The translations under genes and the position numbers were made by a program. This document shows, in pieces, positions 33,099 to 43,400 of a DNA stretch of 64,000 bases. This DNA comes from Bacillus sp. FJAT-27445 (GTDB lineage Bacteria; Bacillota; Bacilli; Bacillales; Cytobacillaceae): assembly GCF_001510665.1 (NCBI RefSeq), contig NZ_LMTI01000007.1, positions 142,197-206,196 of the forward strand. Direction: 5' to 3'. Each line of letters starts with the position of its first letter. The first letter of the stretch is position 1. The notes beneath the pieces were generated by a model. It had not been told where the DNA came from. It saw only the letters and a list, made by a program, of their open reading frames with translations, and did no database searches.

Positions 33099-35291
33099 TC
33101 AACGATTATAATCAATTACGTACATGTATGGAATTCGGATATTGCCATCACCAGATTTTACAGTAATATATCCGCTAACGAACTCTCCGGCTCCATTTTT
33201 ACCACCGGAATGGGTTCCCCTGTTCAAAACATCAACTTTGATTTGAGCCTTGCCATTCGCAGCAATCGATACACCTGCTGCGCTAAGCTTCAGATTCTCA
33301 TCGTCAGAAAAAGTGTACTCCAACATGTCGTCAGTTGGATTCACCAATGTGATGGTCATTTGATAAGATTGTTTTCCAGTCGGGCGGACGAGTCCAAAGC
33401 TTAATGAAGACGGGAATGCCATGGCCGGCGCATTCATTGCCCTTCCCAGGTTAATAATGCCCGCTCCTACCTTAAGTGGATCTGCAACTTCAATATCCGG
33501 AAGGACGCTTCCTTCAACAATCCCTGCAGTTCCCATAAGAGCCGCTTTGACTTCCGCAGGACCCCAACCAAGGTTTTTTAATCTGCTATTAGCCAGCAGG
33601 ACAGCTGCAGCACCCGCAACGTGCGGCGACGCCATGGACGTACCTTGATATAATTCATAGCCACCGCCAACAACAGACGAATATATATTCACACCAGGCG
33701 CTGCAACATCAGGCTTCAGCGTGTAATTTGGCGTTGGTCCCCAGGAGCTAAAATCAGAAATCTTATTCGGGTCAGTTCCAGTTTCGGCGGGAGGGTAGGA
33801 GATTGTAACTTTCCTGTCCCCTGTCCAGCTAACAAGCTTTTCGCCAGCTTCGTGGCTAATCATTACTGCAGGTAAGAGCGCACCATCAGATGACATTGGA
33901 ATAGGTTCAGCAACATCTTTCTGATATATAATGACTCCTTTCGCCCCGGCAGCGGCTGCGTTATTAATTTTTTCAGTAAATGTACACGTGCCGCGCTGAA
34001 TCACTGCAATTTTCCCATCCAACGGCTTTCCATTTACCGATGTACAAGCAAGTTTATCCCCGCCTGATACTTCGGTCCAAAGCACATATTCCCCTTCAAT
34101 CTGTTCTTTCACCTCGCCGCCTTGTGTTCCTGTTGTGGCTACGGTCTGGCCGCCTTCAAATGCAGCTGATTTTAACCACATTGCAAATGTCCGGCTATTT
34201 GTAGTCGCGGCTACTGTGATTACTTTATCTGCTGTTCCTGGTGAGCCGACAGTGTAATTTTCTGGACCTTCATTCCCAGCCGAAATCGCAACGACAACGC
34301 CAGCATCAACCGCGGCATTGACTGCCATATCCAGCAGGTCGGCGCCTTTATGAGGGGTCCCGCCCAGGCTCAGGTTCAGGACATCCATTCCATCTTCGAC
34401 TGCTTCTTCAACTGCTTTCGCTATGAACAAGCTTTTCGCATCAGCCACATCTCCCGGGAAAACATTATAGTTTCCTAGATAGGCTCCCGGCGCGACACCA
34501 CTAAGCGGCTTGTCTCCAAGAGTCGGGAGTGTTTCCGCTTTTCCGGCAATCGTGCCGGCGACATGCGTCCCGTGGCTGTCAATCGCTTCTGCACTGAGCT
34601 TTGGATTCTGGTTGAAGACTTTTGCGACAATGACTTTATTGCTTGTAAATCTAATATCACCTTTAGGGAATCCTTCAGGCGCTTGCATTTCCGCATTCGG
34701 CTGAAGGAATGCATGGTTATGGTCGACCCCGGAGTCGATTACGCCGACTTTCATTCCACTACCTGCATTCGCCTGTCCACCAAGCTCATTCCAAATCTGG
34801 CCGGCATTGATTAAGGCGGTACTGTCACTCATCGTCTTCCGGTATGTACCGCTAGCACCTGCATTCACAACACCCGGTCCGCGGCTAATGTCCTTTAACG
34901 ATGCACCATTAAGCTTAAGGCCCAGGCCGTTGTACGTTGTATCATATTCAGTAACAACTTCCACTTTTGGAAGCTGCTTTGCAAGCCACTTTTTGTAATT
35001 CTCCCGTTGTGCTTCAAGCCTTTTGCCGTATTTCTTTGCAGCAGGCAAGTCTATATTCACTTTTTTCCCTTTCGCAGGCATAGTCTTTTCATACCCTGAT
35101 ATTGATCCATCGTAAGAAGCAATTGGTGCATCAGCGAATTGTACAAACACATACTCCTGATTATCCCCCTTAGCATTCAGTGGGCTATCGTCATTTTTGA
35201 CAATCGCCTCGGCGGGAAGCCCTGCGTTCAAAATCAGCAGCAGAATCAACGAAAGCCCCAACAAGCTCCTGAACTTCTTAATCAACTTCAT
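33099..35291 (-). CDS. secreted subtilisin-like serine protease with PA insert (Vpr-like)
   Basis: The 730-residue protein has a signal peptide (about 1-29), an inhibitor I9 propeptide (about 45-130), and an S8 catalytic domain with Asp176 (VIDSGVD), His230 (DSHGTHVAG) and Ser552 (GTSMASPHVAG). Between His and Ser lies a protease-associated insert (GKIAVIQRGTCTFTEKINNAAAAGAKGVIIY), and a fibronectin-like segment ends the protein. This order is that of Vpr-type minor extracellular proteases, though it is somewhat shorter than B. subtilis Vpr. AAGGAGGGG precedes the ATG. It is expected to degrade extracellular protein. Confidence 0.93.
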   Translation of the reverse strand: MKLIKKFRSLLGLSLILLLILNAGLPAEAIVKNDDSPLNAKGDNQEYVFVQFADAPIASYDGSISGYEKTMPAKGKKVNIDLPAAKKYGKRLEAQRENYKKWLAKQLPKVEVVTEYDTTYNGLGLKLNGASLKDISRGPGVVNAGASGTYRKTMSDSTALINAGQIWNELGGQANAGSGMKVGVIDSGVDHNHAFLQPNAEMQAPEGFPKGDIRFTSNKVIVAKVFNQNPKLSAEAIDSHGTHVAGTIAGKAETLPTLGDKPLSGVAPGAYLGNYNVFPGDVADAKSLFIAKAVEEAVEDGMDVLNLSLGGTPHKGADLLDMAVNAAVDAGVVVAISAGNEGPENYTVGSPGTADKVITVAATTNSRTFAMWLKSAAFEGGQTVATTGTQGGEVKEQIEGEYVLWTEVSGGDKLACTSVNGKPLDGKIAVIQRGTCTFTEKINNAAAAGAKGVIIYQKDVAEPIPMSSDGALLPAVMISHEAGEKLVSWTGDRKVTISYPPAETGTDPNKISDFSSWGPTPNYTLKPDVAAPGVNIYSSVVGGGYELYQGTSMASPHVAGAAAVLLANSRLKNLGWGPAEVKAALMGTAGIVEGSVLPDIEVADPLKVGAGIINLGRAMNAPAMAFPSSLSFGLVRPTGKQSYQMTITLVNPTDDMLEYTFSDDENLKLSAAGVSIAANGKAQIKVDVLNRGTHSGGKNGAGEFVSGYITVKSGDGNIRIPYMYVIDYNR

Positions 35292-35475
35292 TCGTTTCCC
35301 CTCCTTATGTACTCCGATGAAAGGTATCCTTTCACCTAGACAAGTTTAACAACACAATTTTACTATATTCTCAATTAAATTTTTGTAATATTAGGAAAAC
35401 TTTTTTGTCAAAAAATAAGAGAATAAAAAATATGCTGTCGGGTTGTTCATTCTGCAAATTTAGAATTAGGCGAGA

Positions 35476-35885
35476 ACCCTCGTGACTTCAGTCATGAGAT
35501 GAATCGCCTTCGGATACGGTCTAGTGCTAATAAATGGTGAGATATTGTACTGGATTAAGTATCCGACACGTAAGCCGAAATTTCGTATCGCTCAATATAG
35601 ATGCTATGATATTACTAGAATTTGTTCTTTGAAAACTGAACATATAGGGTTGATGCAGGAAAAGCTCTGCATCGTAAAATGTTCAAGCAACACGAACAAA
35701 AACCGTTACATGTAGCGATAGCCAAGCACATGTAATAGATTAAACGGGGTTTGCTTGGTTCCTCGTCAAACAGTTCACCTCTTAAAGAAGGTGATTAATT
35801 CGGTATGCCAACGGGCGTATATTGGGCTGTTGATACCAGAAGGCGATTTTTGCCTTCACAAGCTCGTGACTTCAGTCATGAGTTG
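35476..35885 (+). ncRNA. orphan omega-RNA-like element of IS200/IS605 (TnpB) type
   Basis: Two identical 20-mers CTCGTGACTTCAGTCATGAG lie at 35479-35498 and 35863-35882. Each folds as an 8-bp stem with a TTCA loop, the kind of hairpin that ends TnpB-associated right-end RNAs. Between them are stems GATGCAG/CTGCATC (35652-35673), TTACATGT/ACATGTAA (35706-35735) and TCACCT/AGGTGA (35776-35796), then CCAACGGGCGTATATTGGGCTG. No tnpA or tnpB ORF is present. I infer a solo remnant or a stand-alone RNA; the family assignment rests on remembered resemblance. Confidence 0.5.
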
Positions 35886-36189
35886 TTGACAAAACGGTCA
35901 AACTCTCTTATTTTCGAAATCCTTGTAATGGAAGAAGAGTCCTAACCAAATTTTAAAAGTGCACCGAAAACCGTTTTTCAGTTTTCGCTCATTCGCTTTT
36001 TAAATCCCAGGATCGACTTTACTTCTTCTCAATTTCCAGAGGCTTTCGAAGCAATATAATCCCGTTGTTAATGGTATAATTAGTTAGTAACCATTTGAAC
36101 CGAAACAACACTTATATTTGTTTCCCTTTTGAACCAATGGGTGAACTTGATCCTTTTTGGGAATAGAATGATGGAGGTGAATTAGGAAA

Positions 36190-36555
36190 ATGAGCACAGT
36201 CCTTACATATTTGGTTTCCTTAATTGTGATAATGATGTCTGTCATGATCACACTTTATTTTAAGTCAGAACTGGAGCGCATGTTTCGTGAAAAAAAAGAG
36301 ATTTTTGCGTTTCATGTATGTAATGTGCTGATTATCTTAATGGCTTCTTTTGCGGTGCATGCAGTAGCAGATTTTATGCTTCAGAATAAAATCAACTATT
36401 TACTGCAAATGGCCATTCTTTTGATTATGATCATACCAATCTATATTATCGGGCACTTTGCCTTTGAAAAGTATAAATTCATAAATCGGAAATACCTCAA
36501 ATCCGAAAACGGAAAAGTGTTGGTCATTAACGAAAAGTACTTAAGACGGAGATAA
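36190..36555 (+). CDS. small membrane protein of unknown function
   Basis: The 121-residue protein has three hydrophobic segments (about 4-24, 44-64 and 73-93) separated by charged loops (KSELERMFREKKEIF, EKYKFINRKYLKSENG) and a basic C-terminus. It is preceded by GGAGGTGA and followed by a good terminator, so it is probably a real single-gene unit. No family is recognised. Confidence 0.65.
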   Translation: MSTVLTYLVSLIVIMMSVMITLYFKSELERMFREKKEIFAFHVCNVLIILMASFAVHAVADFMLQNKINYLLQMAILLIMIIPIYIIGHFAFEKYKFINRKYLKSENGKVLVINEKYLRRR

Positions 36556-36613
36556 GGGAAGTTTCGTAAAAAAATCAGTGAAGTATGGGACGTATTCATC
36601 GTCCAGTTTCCAA

Positions 36614-36653
36614 ACACAAAAAAATCACTCAGGTTTAATGAGTGATTTTTTGT
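36614..36653 (+). terminator. terminator of the small membrane protein gene
   Basis: AAAAAATCACTCA pairs with TGAGTGATTTTTT around a six-base loop. Confidence 0.88.
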
Positions 36654-36759
36654 GGTTACCTCTTACCTAAAATGGCATGGCCATCACAAGAATAACGTGC
36701 ATCATCTATTAAAAATAGATACAAACTAAGCAAGTCCAAAAATTGCGGGTGGTGAGTTT

Positions 36760-36858
36760 ATGGCTAGGAAAAAGGATAAGGAAAGTAAGAAGGCTATGCC
36801 TAAGTCAGATGTGGAGTTTGCGGATAATGGGCTTGAAAGGATTGCGTTAAAGGCTTAA
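36760..36858 (+). CDS. 32-residue charged protein
   Basis: ATG 36760 follows GGGTGGTGAG and opens a 32-codon frame: a lysine-rich start (MARKKDKESKK) and then AMPKSDVEFADNGLERIALKA. Its composition is like small Bacillus spore or stress peptides, but no family is assigned. Its reality rests on the ribosome site and coherent composition only. Confidence 0.45.
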   Translation: MARKKDKESKKAMPKSDVEFADNGLERIALKA

Positions 36859-36914
36859 AAGACAAAGCAAAATAAGTAGCAGGAAACTCAATTTCACCAA
36901 ATCCGTCAAACTAA

Positions 36915-36946
36915 TAAAAAACCCGGGATGAATTAATCCCGGGTTG
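36915..36946 (-). terminator. terminator of the Na/Pi cotransporter gene
   Basis: CCCGGGAT pairs with ATCCCGGG, followed by TTTTTTA on the minus strand. Confidence 0.92.
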
Positions 36947-38594
36947 TTACGTTATGATGTTCATGTTTGTGGATTCCAAGGACTGTACCTGCAATGTTAA
37001 CGGAATGGTCGCCCATTCTTTCAAGATTGGATACAATGTCCACAAAGACAATCCCTGACTGAGCCGTGCAAATCCCTTCATTCAAGCGCAAAATATGCTT
37101 CTTGCGGAATTTTCGTTCCATCGTATCGATTAAGACTTCTCTTTCAACTACAGAATAAGCAATCGCTTTATCATTTTTTTCAAGGGCCAAAATCGCCTGT
37201 AATACGGTTTCCATTGTAAGCTCAAACATTTCATTCAAGTCTGCCATTGCCTCTTCTGTCAAGATGACTTTGTTGGCCAATTGATAGTCTACAAGCTCGA
37301 GGATATTTTCGCAGTGATCCCCAATTCGCTCTATATCACGAATTGTATCAATTAGAAATGAGTGGCTCTCGGATTCCTGTGCAGATAGTGAAGACCTTGA
37401 CATTTTAACAAGATATTCTGTGATTTTATTATCCAGATTATTAATGGCATCCTCTATTTGATAAGCAGTGTCAGAGTTCTTTTTGTTTTTCGTCTGCAGG
37501 TAGTTGTATGACTCCTGTATTCCCTGTACAGCAAAGTGGCCCATCCGGACGACTTCTTCTTTAGCAGCCCCAAGCGCGATCGATGGAGACTGTTCAATTA
37601 ATTGAGGGTCGAGATGCTTCGGCTTAAATTCAATTTCAACATCTTCCCCCGCGACTATTTTTGTCACAATCAATGCTAGAAGCGCGATGAACGGGAACTG
37701 GATCAATGTATTCGACACATTGAATGTTCCATGTGCGAAAGCAATCTGCATCGCGGGATTCAAATTAAGAAGCTGATCGAGCCACGAGATAAAAGTTGTA
37801 AATGGAATGAGAATTATCATAAAGATAATTGTTCCAATCACGTTAAACATTACATGGACCACAGCTGCGCGCCTTGCTGCAACGGATGCACCAATCGACG
37901 CAAGGACTGCCGTGATGGTTGTCCCGATATTATCTCCAAACAGGACCGGAAGTGCCGCATTCAAATCGACAAGACCTTCAGAGTACAAGCCTTGAAGAAT
38001 CCCAATTGTTGCACTCGAGCTTTGTACGATGATTGTGAAAACCGTACCAACGAGGACGCCAAGGAATGCGTTGTCACTCATGCTTTGGGTAAGGTCTATA
38101 AAGGATTGCAGTTCACGGAGCGGCTTCATACCCTCACCCATCAATTCAAGCCCATAGAACAATGCACCGAAACCAAAGACAACCTGGCCAAAGTTATTAA
38201 TTCTGTTATTTTTGAAAAAGAATAAAAGGAAAGCCCCCACCGCTAAAATTGGCAGTGAATATTCGCCTATATCAATTCCTATTATAAAAGCCGTCACAGT
38301 GGTCCCAATGTTGGCACCCATAATAACGCCAATCGCCTGGCGCAGCGTCATAAACCCGGCGCTAACAAGCCCGATGACAATGACCGTTGTACCAGAACTC
38401 GATTGAATGGCAACCGTTACAAATATTCCCGCAAGGACACCCATGAAAGGGTTCGTTGTTAAACGATCAAGAATGGACCTTAACCTGTCTCCCGCAGATT
38501 TTTGAAGGCCGTCTCCCATCGACTTTATCCCATAAAGAAAAATCCCGAGTCCCCCAATGAACATAAAGAGAATTTCCTGCCAATTAATCTCCAT
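36933..38594 (-). CDS. Na/Pi cotransporter family protein with PhoU domain
   Basis: The start is the ATG at 38594 (MEINWQEILF) after GGGGTGGGG, giving 553 residues; the frame extends 24 codons further without a site. The N-terminal 330 residues have the duplicated NptA/PNaS membrane unit, with QSSSGTTVIVIGLV and QSSSATIGILQGL as the two QSSS motifs. The C-terminal 200 residues are a PhoU-like helical domain. It should move phosphate with sodium or regulate phosphate balance. It is monocistronic. Confidence 0.92.
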   Translation of the reverse strand: MEINWQEILFMFIGGLGIFLYGIKSMGDGLQKSAGDRLRSILDRLTTNPFMGVLAGIFVTVAIQSSSGTTVIVIGLVSAGFMTLRQAIGVIMGANIGTTVTAFIIGIDIGEYSLPILAVGAFLLFFFKNNRINNFGQVVFGFGALFYGLELMGEGMKPLRELQSFIDLTQSMSDNAFLGVLVGTVFTIIVQSSSATIGILQGLYSEGLVDLNAALPVLFGDNIGTTITAVLASIGASVAARRAAVVHVMFNVIGTIIFMIILIPFTTFISWLDQLLNLNPAMQIAFAHGTFNVSNTLIQFPFIALLALIVTKIVAGEDVEIEFKPKHLDPQLIEQSPSIALGAAKEEVVRMGHFAVQGIQESYNYLQTKNKKNSDTAYQIEDAINNLDNKITEYLVKMSRSSLSAQESESHSFLIDTIRDIERIGDHCENILELVDYQLANKVILTEEAMADLNEMFELTMETVLQAILALEKNDKAIAYSVVEREVLIDTMERKFRKKHILRLNEGICTAQSGIVFVDIVSNLERMGDHSVNIAGTVLGIHKHEHHNVTTRD

Positions 38595-38709
38595 TTCCCC
38601 ACCCCTGTTCGCAAAATCCGACAATCTTTTTAACTCCACAACAATTATTAAGTTAATGTAAACCAAAGTATAGCTGCCGGGCGGAAACTTTACGAAATCT
38701 TTACAGTAG

Positions 38710-39186
38710 ATTTACATTCAACCCAGCACCAGATCGAGAGAAACCTACGAAAATGGCAATCGAAATGAAAATACCGGTACTTCCGGAAATCCTGGTTACC
38801 GCGGCCATGGAAATGGGACTCAAATGGGCGAATACAGCGGCACAGGAATCGGCGGGGGCAGTATTGCCGGATTGGGACTGGATACACAGGGCGAAACAGG
38901 AAGGAGCTTTGGCACAGGAAACGGCTCTGACGGCAACCTACATTCAGAAGCCGACCAGCCTGAAATCGTTATGGACTCATCCTATCCTGGTATTTCCGCT
39001 TCTTTTAAACAACGGATAGCGGACCAGATTAGAAATACCGAGAGGAATATTAAAAGGGTTTTTATTTCATTTAACCCTGACTTTTATAGGCGGATGAACC
39101 GATTGGCGGATGATATCAACAATGGACAGAACGGCGTAAATGGCGATTTTAGAAGAACCGTAACTGAGATTTTCGAAAACCGTTAA
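38710..39186 (+). pseudogene. 5'-truncated YhcN/YlaJ-type lipoprotein gene
   Basis: The frame is open from 38710 to 39186 and has no ATG until 38824. The upstream part is Gly/Asn-rich (NENTGTSGNPGYRGHGNGTQ), as in YhcN linkers. The end RIADQIRNTERNIKRVFIS followed by NPDFYRRMNRLADDINNG is the YhcN/YlaJ domain of sporulation lipoproteins. The signal peptide and lipobox expected at the start are missing, and a TAG lies at 38707. Either the gene has lost its 5' end, or a 120-residue cytoplasmic form starts at 38824 without a clear ribosome site. A terminator follows. Confidence 0.6.
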
Positions 39187-39235
39187 ATCAACTGCTCTCT
39201 TAAAAGGTGATTTGGTACCGTTCTTGAGCAGCAAA

Positions 39236-39271
39236 AAGAAAGGAAGCCCGTAGATTGCGGGCTTCCTTTAC
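39236..39271 (+). terminator. terminator after the YhcN-like remnant
   Basis: AAAGGAAGCCCG pairs with CGGGCTTCCTTT. Confidence 0.88.
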
Positions 39272-39300
39272 CGAATTAATTCAGAGAGGTGTTAGTCATT

Positions 39301-39462
39301 TCAGCTGCAATTGCAAACGCTCAGCTGATTAATAACCGGCAATTTGCAATAGAATGGTTCTTTTCTCGCCAGTTCGGAATCACGTCGGACGAACTCCATT
39401 TTTCGGAATTCGTGTTCCCGATACTCCATTGTTTTTTCAATCATATAAATATCGCTATACAT
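39301..39462 (-). CDS. possible 53-residue cysteine-containing protein
   Basis: The ATG at 39462 follows AAGGGAGATGG. The charged helix-like stretch (MIEKTMEYREHEFRKMEFV) is followed by an end with three cysteines (KEPFYCKLPVINQLSVCNC). No family is recognised. It lies between a terminator and the amidohydrolase gene, and its composition looks protein-like. Confidence 0.4.
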   Translation of the reverse strand: MYSDIYMIEKTMEYREHEFRKMEFVRRDSELARKEPFYCKLPVINQLSVCNCS

Positions 39463-39569
39463 AAGTTCCATCTCCCTTGTTCTTGTTATCTCTATCTTAT
39501 ATGGCCTCCATTTTTTACACATTGGCCTTAATAATGGAAATAACTAAGACTTTGGGAGTAGACAATTAA

Positions 39570-40421
39570 CTATAAAAATCCCTTAATTTTCGGAAACACC
39601 TTAAGTGCTGTGTTGTAAAAAACCGCATCGTGGTGCTCCTTTGGGATGATGTCGGCGATGAATTCAATGTATGGCTTGATTGGCGTGAGCGGCCAGTCCG
39701 TCCCGAACAGAAACTTTTCATAATTGTTCGTGAAGGTGAGAGCATGGAGAAGATGGTCAAAAAACCTCGTCTGCTGCAGCTTCCTGATGTCCCCGTCCTC
39801 CCCGACAACAAGGCCCGATAGGTCGGCATACACGTTGCTATTCTTATAAACAAGCTCCGCACCGTCCAGCACCCACGGATCGCCAAAGTGCGCCATCATG
39901 ATGGTCATGTCCCTGTTTTTCACGGCGACTTCATCAATCGCAAGCGGATGCGAGAACCGAAGCCTGCCCCGCTCGGAATACGTATCCCCAGTATGATAGA
40001 CAACCGGAACCCCATACTCCTTCGCGATCCTGTAAACAGGTTCGTACACCTCGTCATAGGCGTAAAACGGGTAATAACCAAGATAGATTTTGATGCCGAC
40101 GCATTCAGGTTTCTGCACATCCTGTTCAAGCCGGGCAAGCGCCTCCCTGTCTAGCCTGAACGGATTGATGCCTGCGCAATACACAATATTCTTCGGAATT
40201 TCAGGAGTTAGGTCGATGCCCATCGGCGTTTCGGAAGCCGAGTCGGGAAAACCCTCCCCGGCTGTTTCCGTCACACCCATCGCAATCCCAAGGACGACTC
40301 CGTTGTCGGCAAACTCCTTCTGGATTCCTTCATATGAATAGTCAACCTTCGAAATGTTCCGGGCCGTCTCATGAAAGCTCCCAATCTCGGAGTAATGGAT
40401 ATGTGCATCAATGATTTTCAT
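39570..40421 (-). CDS. amidohydrolase family protein (metal-dependent TIM barrel)
   Basis: The 283-residue protein starts with the HxH metal motif IIDAHIHYSE (His7, His9). It contains VPVVYHTGDTYSERGRLRFSHPL and MAHFGDPWV with further histidine ligands, and LFGTDWPLTPI with the conserved Asp. This is the amidohydrolase-2 (ACMSD/LigW-like) group, hydrolysing or decarboxylating small molecules. Its ATG lies inside the last codons of the GNAT-fusion gene (14-base overlap) with its own AAAGAGGTAAG site, so the two are co-translated. Confidence 0.88.
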   Translation of the reverse strand: MKIIDAHIHYSEIGSFHETARNISKVDYSYEGIQKEFADNGVVLGIAMGVTETAGEGFPDSASETPMGIDLTPEIPKNIVYCAGINPFRLDREALARLEQDVQKPECVGIKIYLGYYPFYAYDEVYEPVYRIAKEYGVPVVYHTGDTYSERGRLRFSHPLAIDEVAVKNRDMTIMMAHFGDPWVLDGAELVYKNSNVYADLSGLVVGEDGDIRKLQQTRFFDHLLHALTFTNNYEKFLFGTDWPLTPIKPYIEFIADIIPKEHHDAVFYNTALKVFPKIKGFL

Positions 40422-43400
40422 TGCTTACCTCTTTAAAAGTCAGTTTCTGCAGCACCTTCACTTCATCTTTGCTAAGAACCCTGTCCCCCGTGACAATGAA
40501 TGCCGGAGCGGATAGCCATTCGGATCCATGGGCAAGGTCGATTTCACGGTCCATCCCTACAAGCATGACTTCTTTGTTCATATATGTGTCCATTGCCGTC
40601 GATTCCCGGTCGGCAATCACCTGGAGAAACTCGGCGCATTCGTCCGAACCGATGAGCGCATGGCCAAGGAGGTGCGCCATGATTTCCGACTTCCCTGCTG
40701 TATACTTCCTCGTTCCACCAGCGTTTTTCACCCAGGCTTTTTTGAAAAACAGCTGGCTGAACCAGTTCTTATTATGGAAATACGTCCCGCTATGCTGGCT
40801 GATTTTCGTAACGTTGACAAGCACCGGAACGCCCGGCAGCATGCAAAAATACTGATGGATGCAAAGCCCTTTCCACATCTCGTTCTTTTCAAAAACGGTC
40901 GAAATCCTCAGGCCCTGCCACTCCCGGCCTTCATCGTCGAATAGTGTTGCTGAGCCTATACTCGTTTCTTCCTTTGCGAACGACTTTGTATTGATGCCTT
41001 CAATGCCGGTGACCAACCCGCCGCTCCACGGATTCCACCACGCTTTCGGTTCAAGCGCTGGGAACGATGAATCAAGCCACTCTCGGCCCGATGCTTCAAG
41101 CGAGAACAGCGACGGGTAAAAACCTTCTGACGCAGCAATTGACAGCACACCATTCCCCGCCGTCAAAACCGATAAGCCGCCCCGCTCCTCTTCACGGAAT
41201 GCAACCGCCCCTTCCGTTGGGTTTAGGACGAGCACATCCAGCCTGTCGCTAATCCCGTTGATTTCGTATTCAGCCGACACCATCGATAGCGGCTCCACGG
41301 CTATTTCAGCAAAAGCCGATGCTTCACGCCTTCTTTCCTCAAGGGCGATTTTTGTTGTATAAAACCCTTGTTTTTCCCGCTCAAAGCTTACTTCTCCATC
41401 AATATAGCTCGTTTTCCGGTCGGACAGGATAATTTCTTCAGATCCGTCTTCCCGCTTCGCCACCTGCACCTCAATCGGGCTGCCAGCAAAATCCTTCCGG
41501 TGCTTCTTTCTCGTCGCAAACTCCCGGAATTCCTCCCAGCTTTGATATGCTCCGAAAGAAAGCGCGACCGGCATCGTCCTCATCTCGCCCCCTGCCGGAA
41601 TATGGCCAAGCTCATGTTCCACATACATATACCATGACTCGAAATTCACGGCCGCCCCTGCAGGCCATGCGACACCGTGCGCATACGGTTCATGGCGCGA
41701 AAACAACCAGTTTTCCGAAAGACGTTTGCTGTCCCAAAGACCATATTCCGCTTCCGCCTTGTCATCGAACGCTACGATCTCCCCATCCATCGCAAAAACA
41801 GGCCTGTTCAGTTCATGGTAAACCGGCTGGGAAACGCTGATTGGCGAGTCCGTCTCCGATTCGCCCGTATTCTTGATAATGTACGATTGCTCAAGCAAGC
41901 CTTCCCCGTAAAGCTTCGACTCGCCCACAAGTACAAGTCCCTCGAAATCGGACGATTCATAAACAACCGACATCACAATCGCCGCGCCCTCTTCCCTAAA
42001 CTCGACTCGAACCGGCTTCCGTTTCGAAAACTCGCCCGAATACGGCTTCCCGATTTTCGGGTACATGCACATCGTTTTCTGCGCGCCCTTCGTCAGCCTG
42101 CCCGGAACAACCCAGTTGTTGAACTTCCGCAAATACGTATGGGACAACCCATTGTAAATATGCCAATAATCATCGCACTCGCCGCTGAAACGTGCCCCAA
42201 GCCCTTTAAAGCCAAGCCCGAGATTTTTGGTAAAAGTCGTCGCAATACCACTTTTAGTGGCGGCATCAATTTTAAGCTCCGGTGCGAAGAATCCATAGGC
42301 ATTCAAAGCATATGGAATCGCAATTGACGTTTTTCCTCTCGCATCCAGTTCAACCCTGAACGTTTTTTGGCTAAGCTGGACCATATCATTTTCTGGAAAC
42401 TGAATGGTGAACGCTGCCGGTTCGCTGAAGCTGTTTTCCACGTCAAGATAGAAAACCGCTTCTTCATGAAGATAGCATTGCGAACCAGGCACCTTCCCGG
42501 CCACTTTAGCCGGCTGCTTCGACAGGACGCCGACTGTAAACTTCGCGGCCCTCCCATTGATCAATGCGTTAGTGACAACGGAAGGATGGGTGCGCCAGTT
42601 GCTTTGCTCCTCCTCCAGCTCACCGAGCGTGAATTTCGCTTCGACAGTTGTTTCATCTTCTACTGCTACGCTTGTTTTAAAATCAAATCCGACAAGTTTG
42701 TGGTCTTCGCCTTCCAGTTCGACCAGGAGCGGTTTTCCGGACTTATTTTTAATATGGTAAGTGACCGTGTACTCAGATCCGCAAACGAGCTTGAAATCCT
42801 CCACATTCACGGAAACAAGATAGTCATCCGTTTCAATCAACCGCAACCCGCGGCCGGTCCGTTCAAACTCCATCCTTAGGCTTCCATTTTCCGACTTCCA
42901 ACTATACTCGTAATAGGAGAAGTCGTTGTCCTTTCTACCATCTGGCGTCACATCGATGGCTCTCGTGCTCTCACTATACCAATTGATATCCGTAAAATAG
43001 CCACGGACCGCTTCAGTGTTCAGGACCGTCGGCATGAAATTCATCAGATGGGTCGTATCATCCCGGTCTTCCCAGAAAAATCCGCATTTCTTGTAAAGCG
43101 GGACAGCCTTCGTGTTGCTCGGCCAGGTGTACAGGTCAAGCCGCGGCCAACCCAGTTCGACCGTCCGTTCTAGCGCCCTCAGGACGAGCAGCTTGCCAAT
43201 CTTCTTTCCATGGTAATCGGTGCGTACATTAAGGAGCGGGATATACAGCGCCCCTTCATCCTCCCGGTACTCGCAAAGACCGCAATAGCCAACGACCTGA
43301 TCGCCGTCCATTGCCAAAAAAAGATTCAGGTTGCCGGAATTCGCTTCCTGGACCCGGACCTTTTCGGCATTCGTAACCTGCGCATCGCCTCCCCAGCCCT

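Noticed and set aside
35620-35650. rRNA operon spacer suggested by TTCTTTGAAAACTGAACATA
   Set aside because: The phrase resembles Bacillus 16S-23S spacers, but no rRNA sequence flanks it.
35650-35800. T-box or other leader riboswitch
   Set aside because: Several hairpins are present but there is no T-box sequence, no terminator/antiterminator pair, and no gene directly downstream.
38753-39019. An 88-codon ORF in another frame of the YhcN-like remnant
   Set aside because: It ends inside the YhcN domain region and has no family features; the domain is encoded in the other frame.
41677-42327. A 216-codon plus-strand ORF
   Set aside because: It is antisense to the GNAT-fusion gene, rich in Arg and His as expected of a complement frame, and has no ribosome site.
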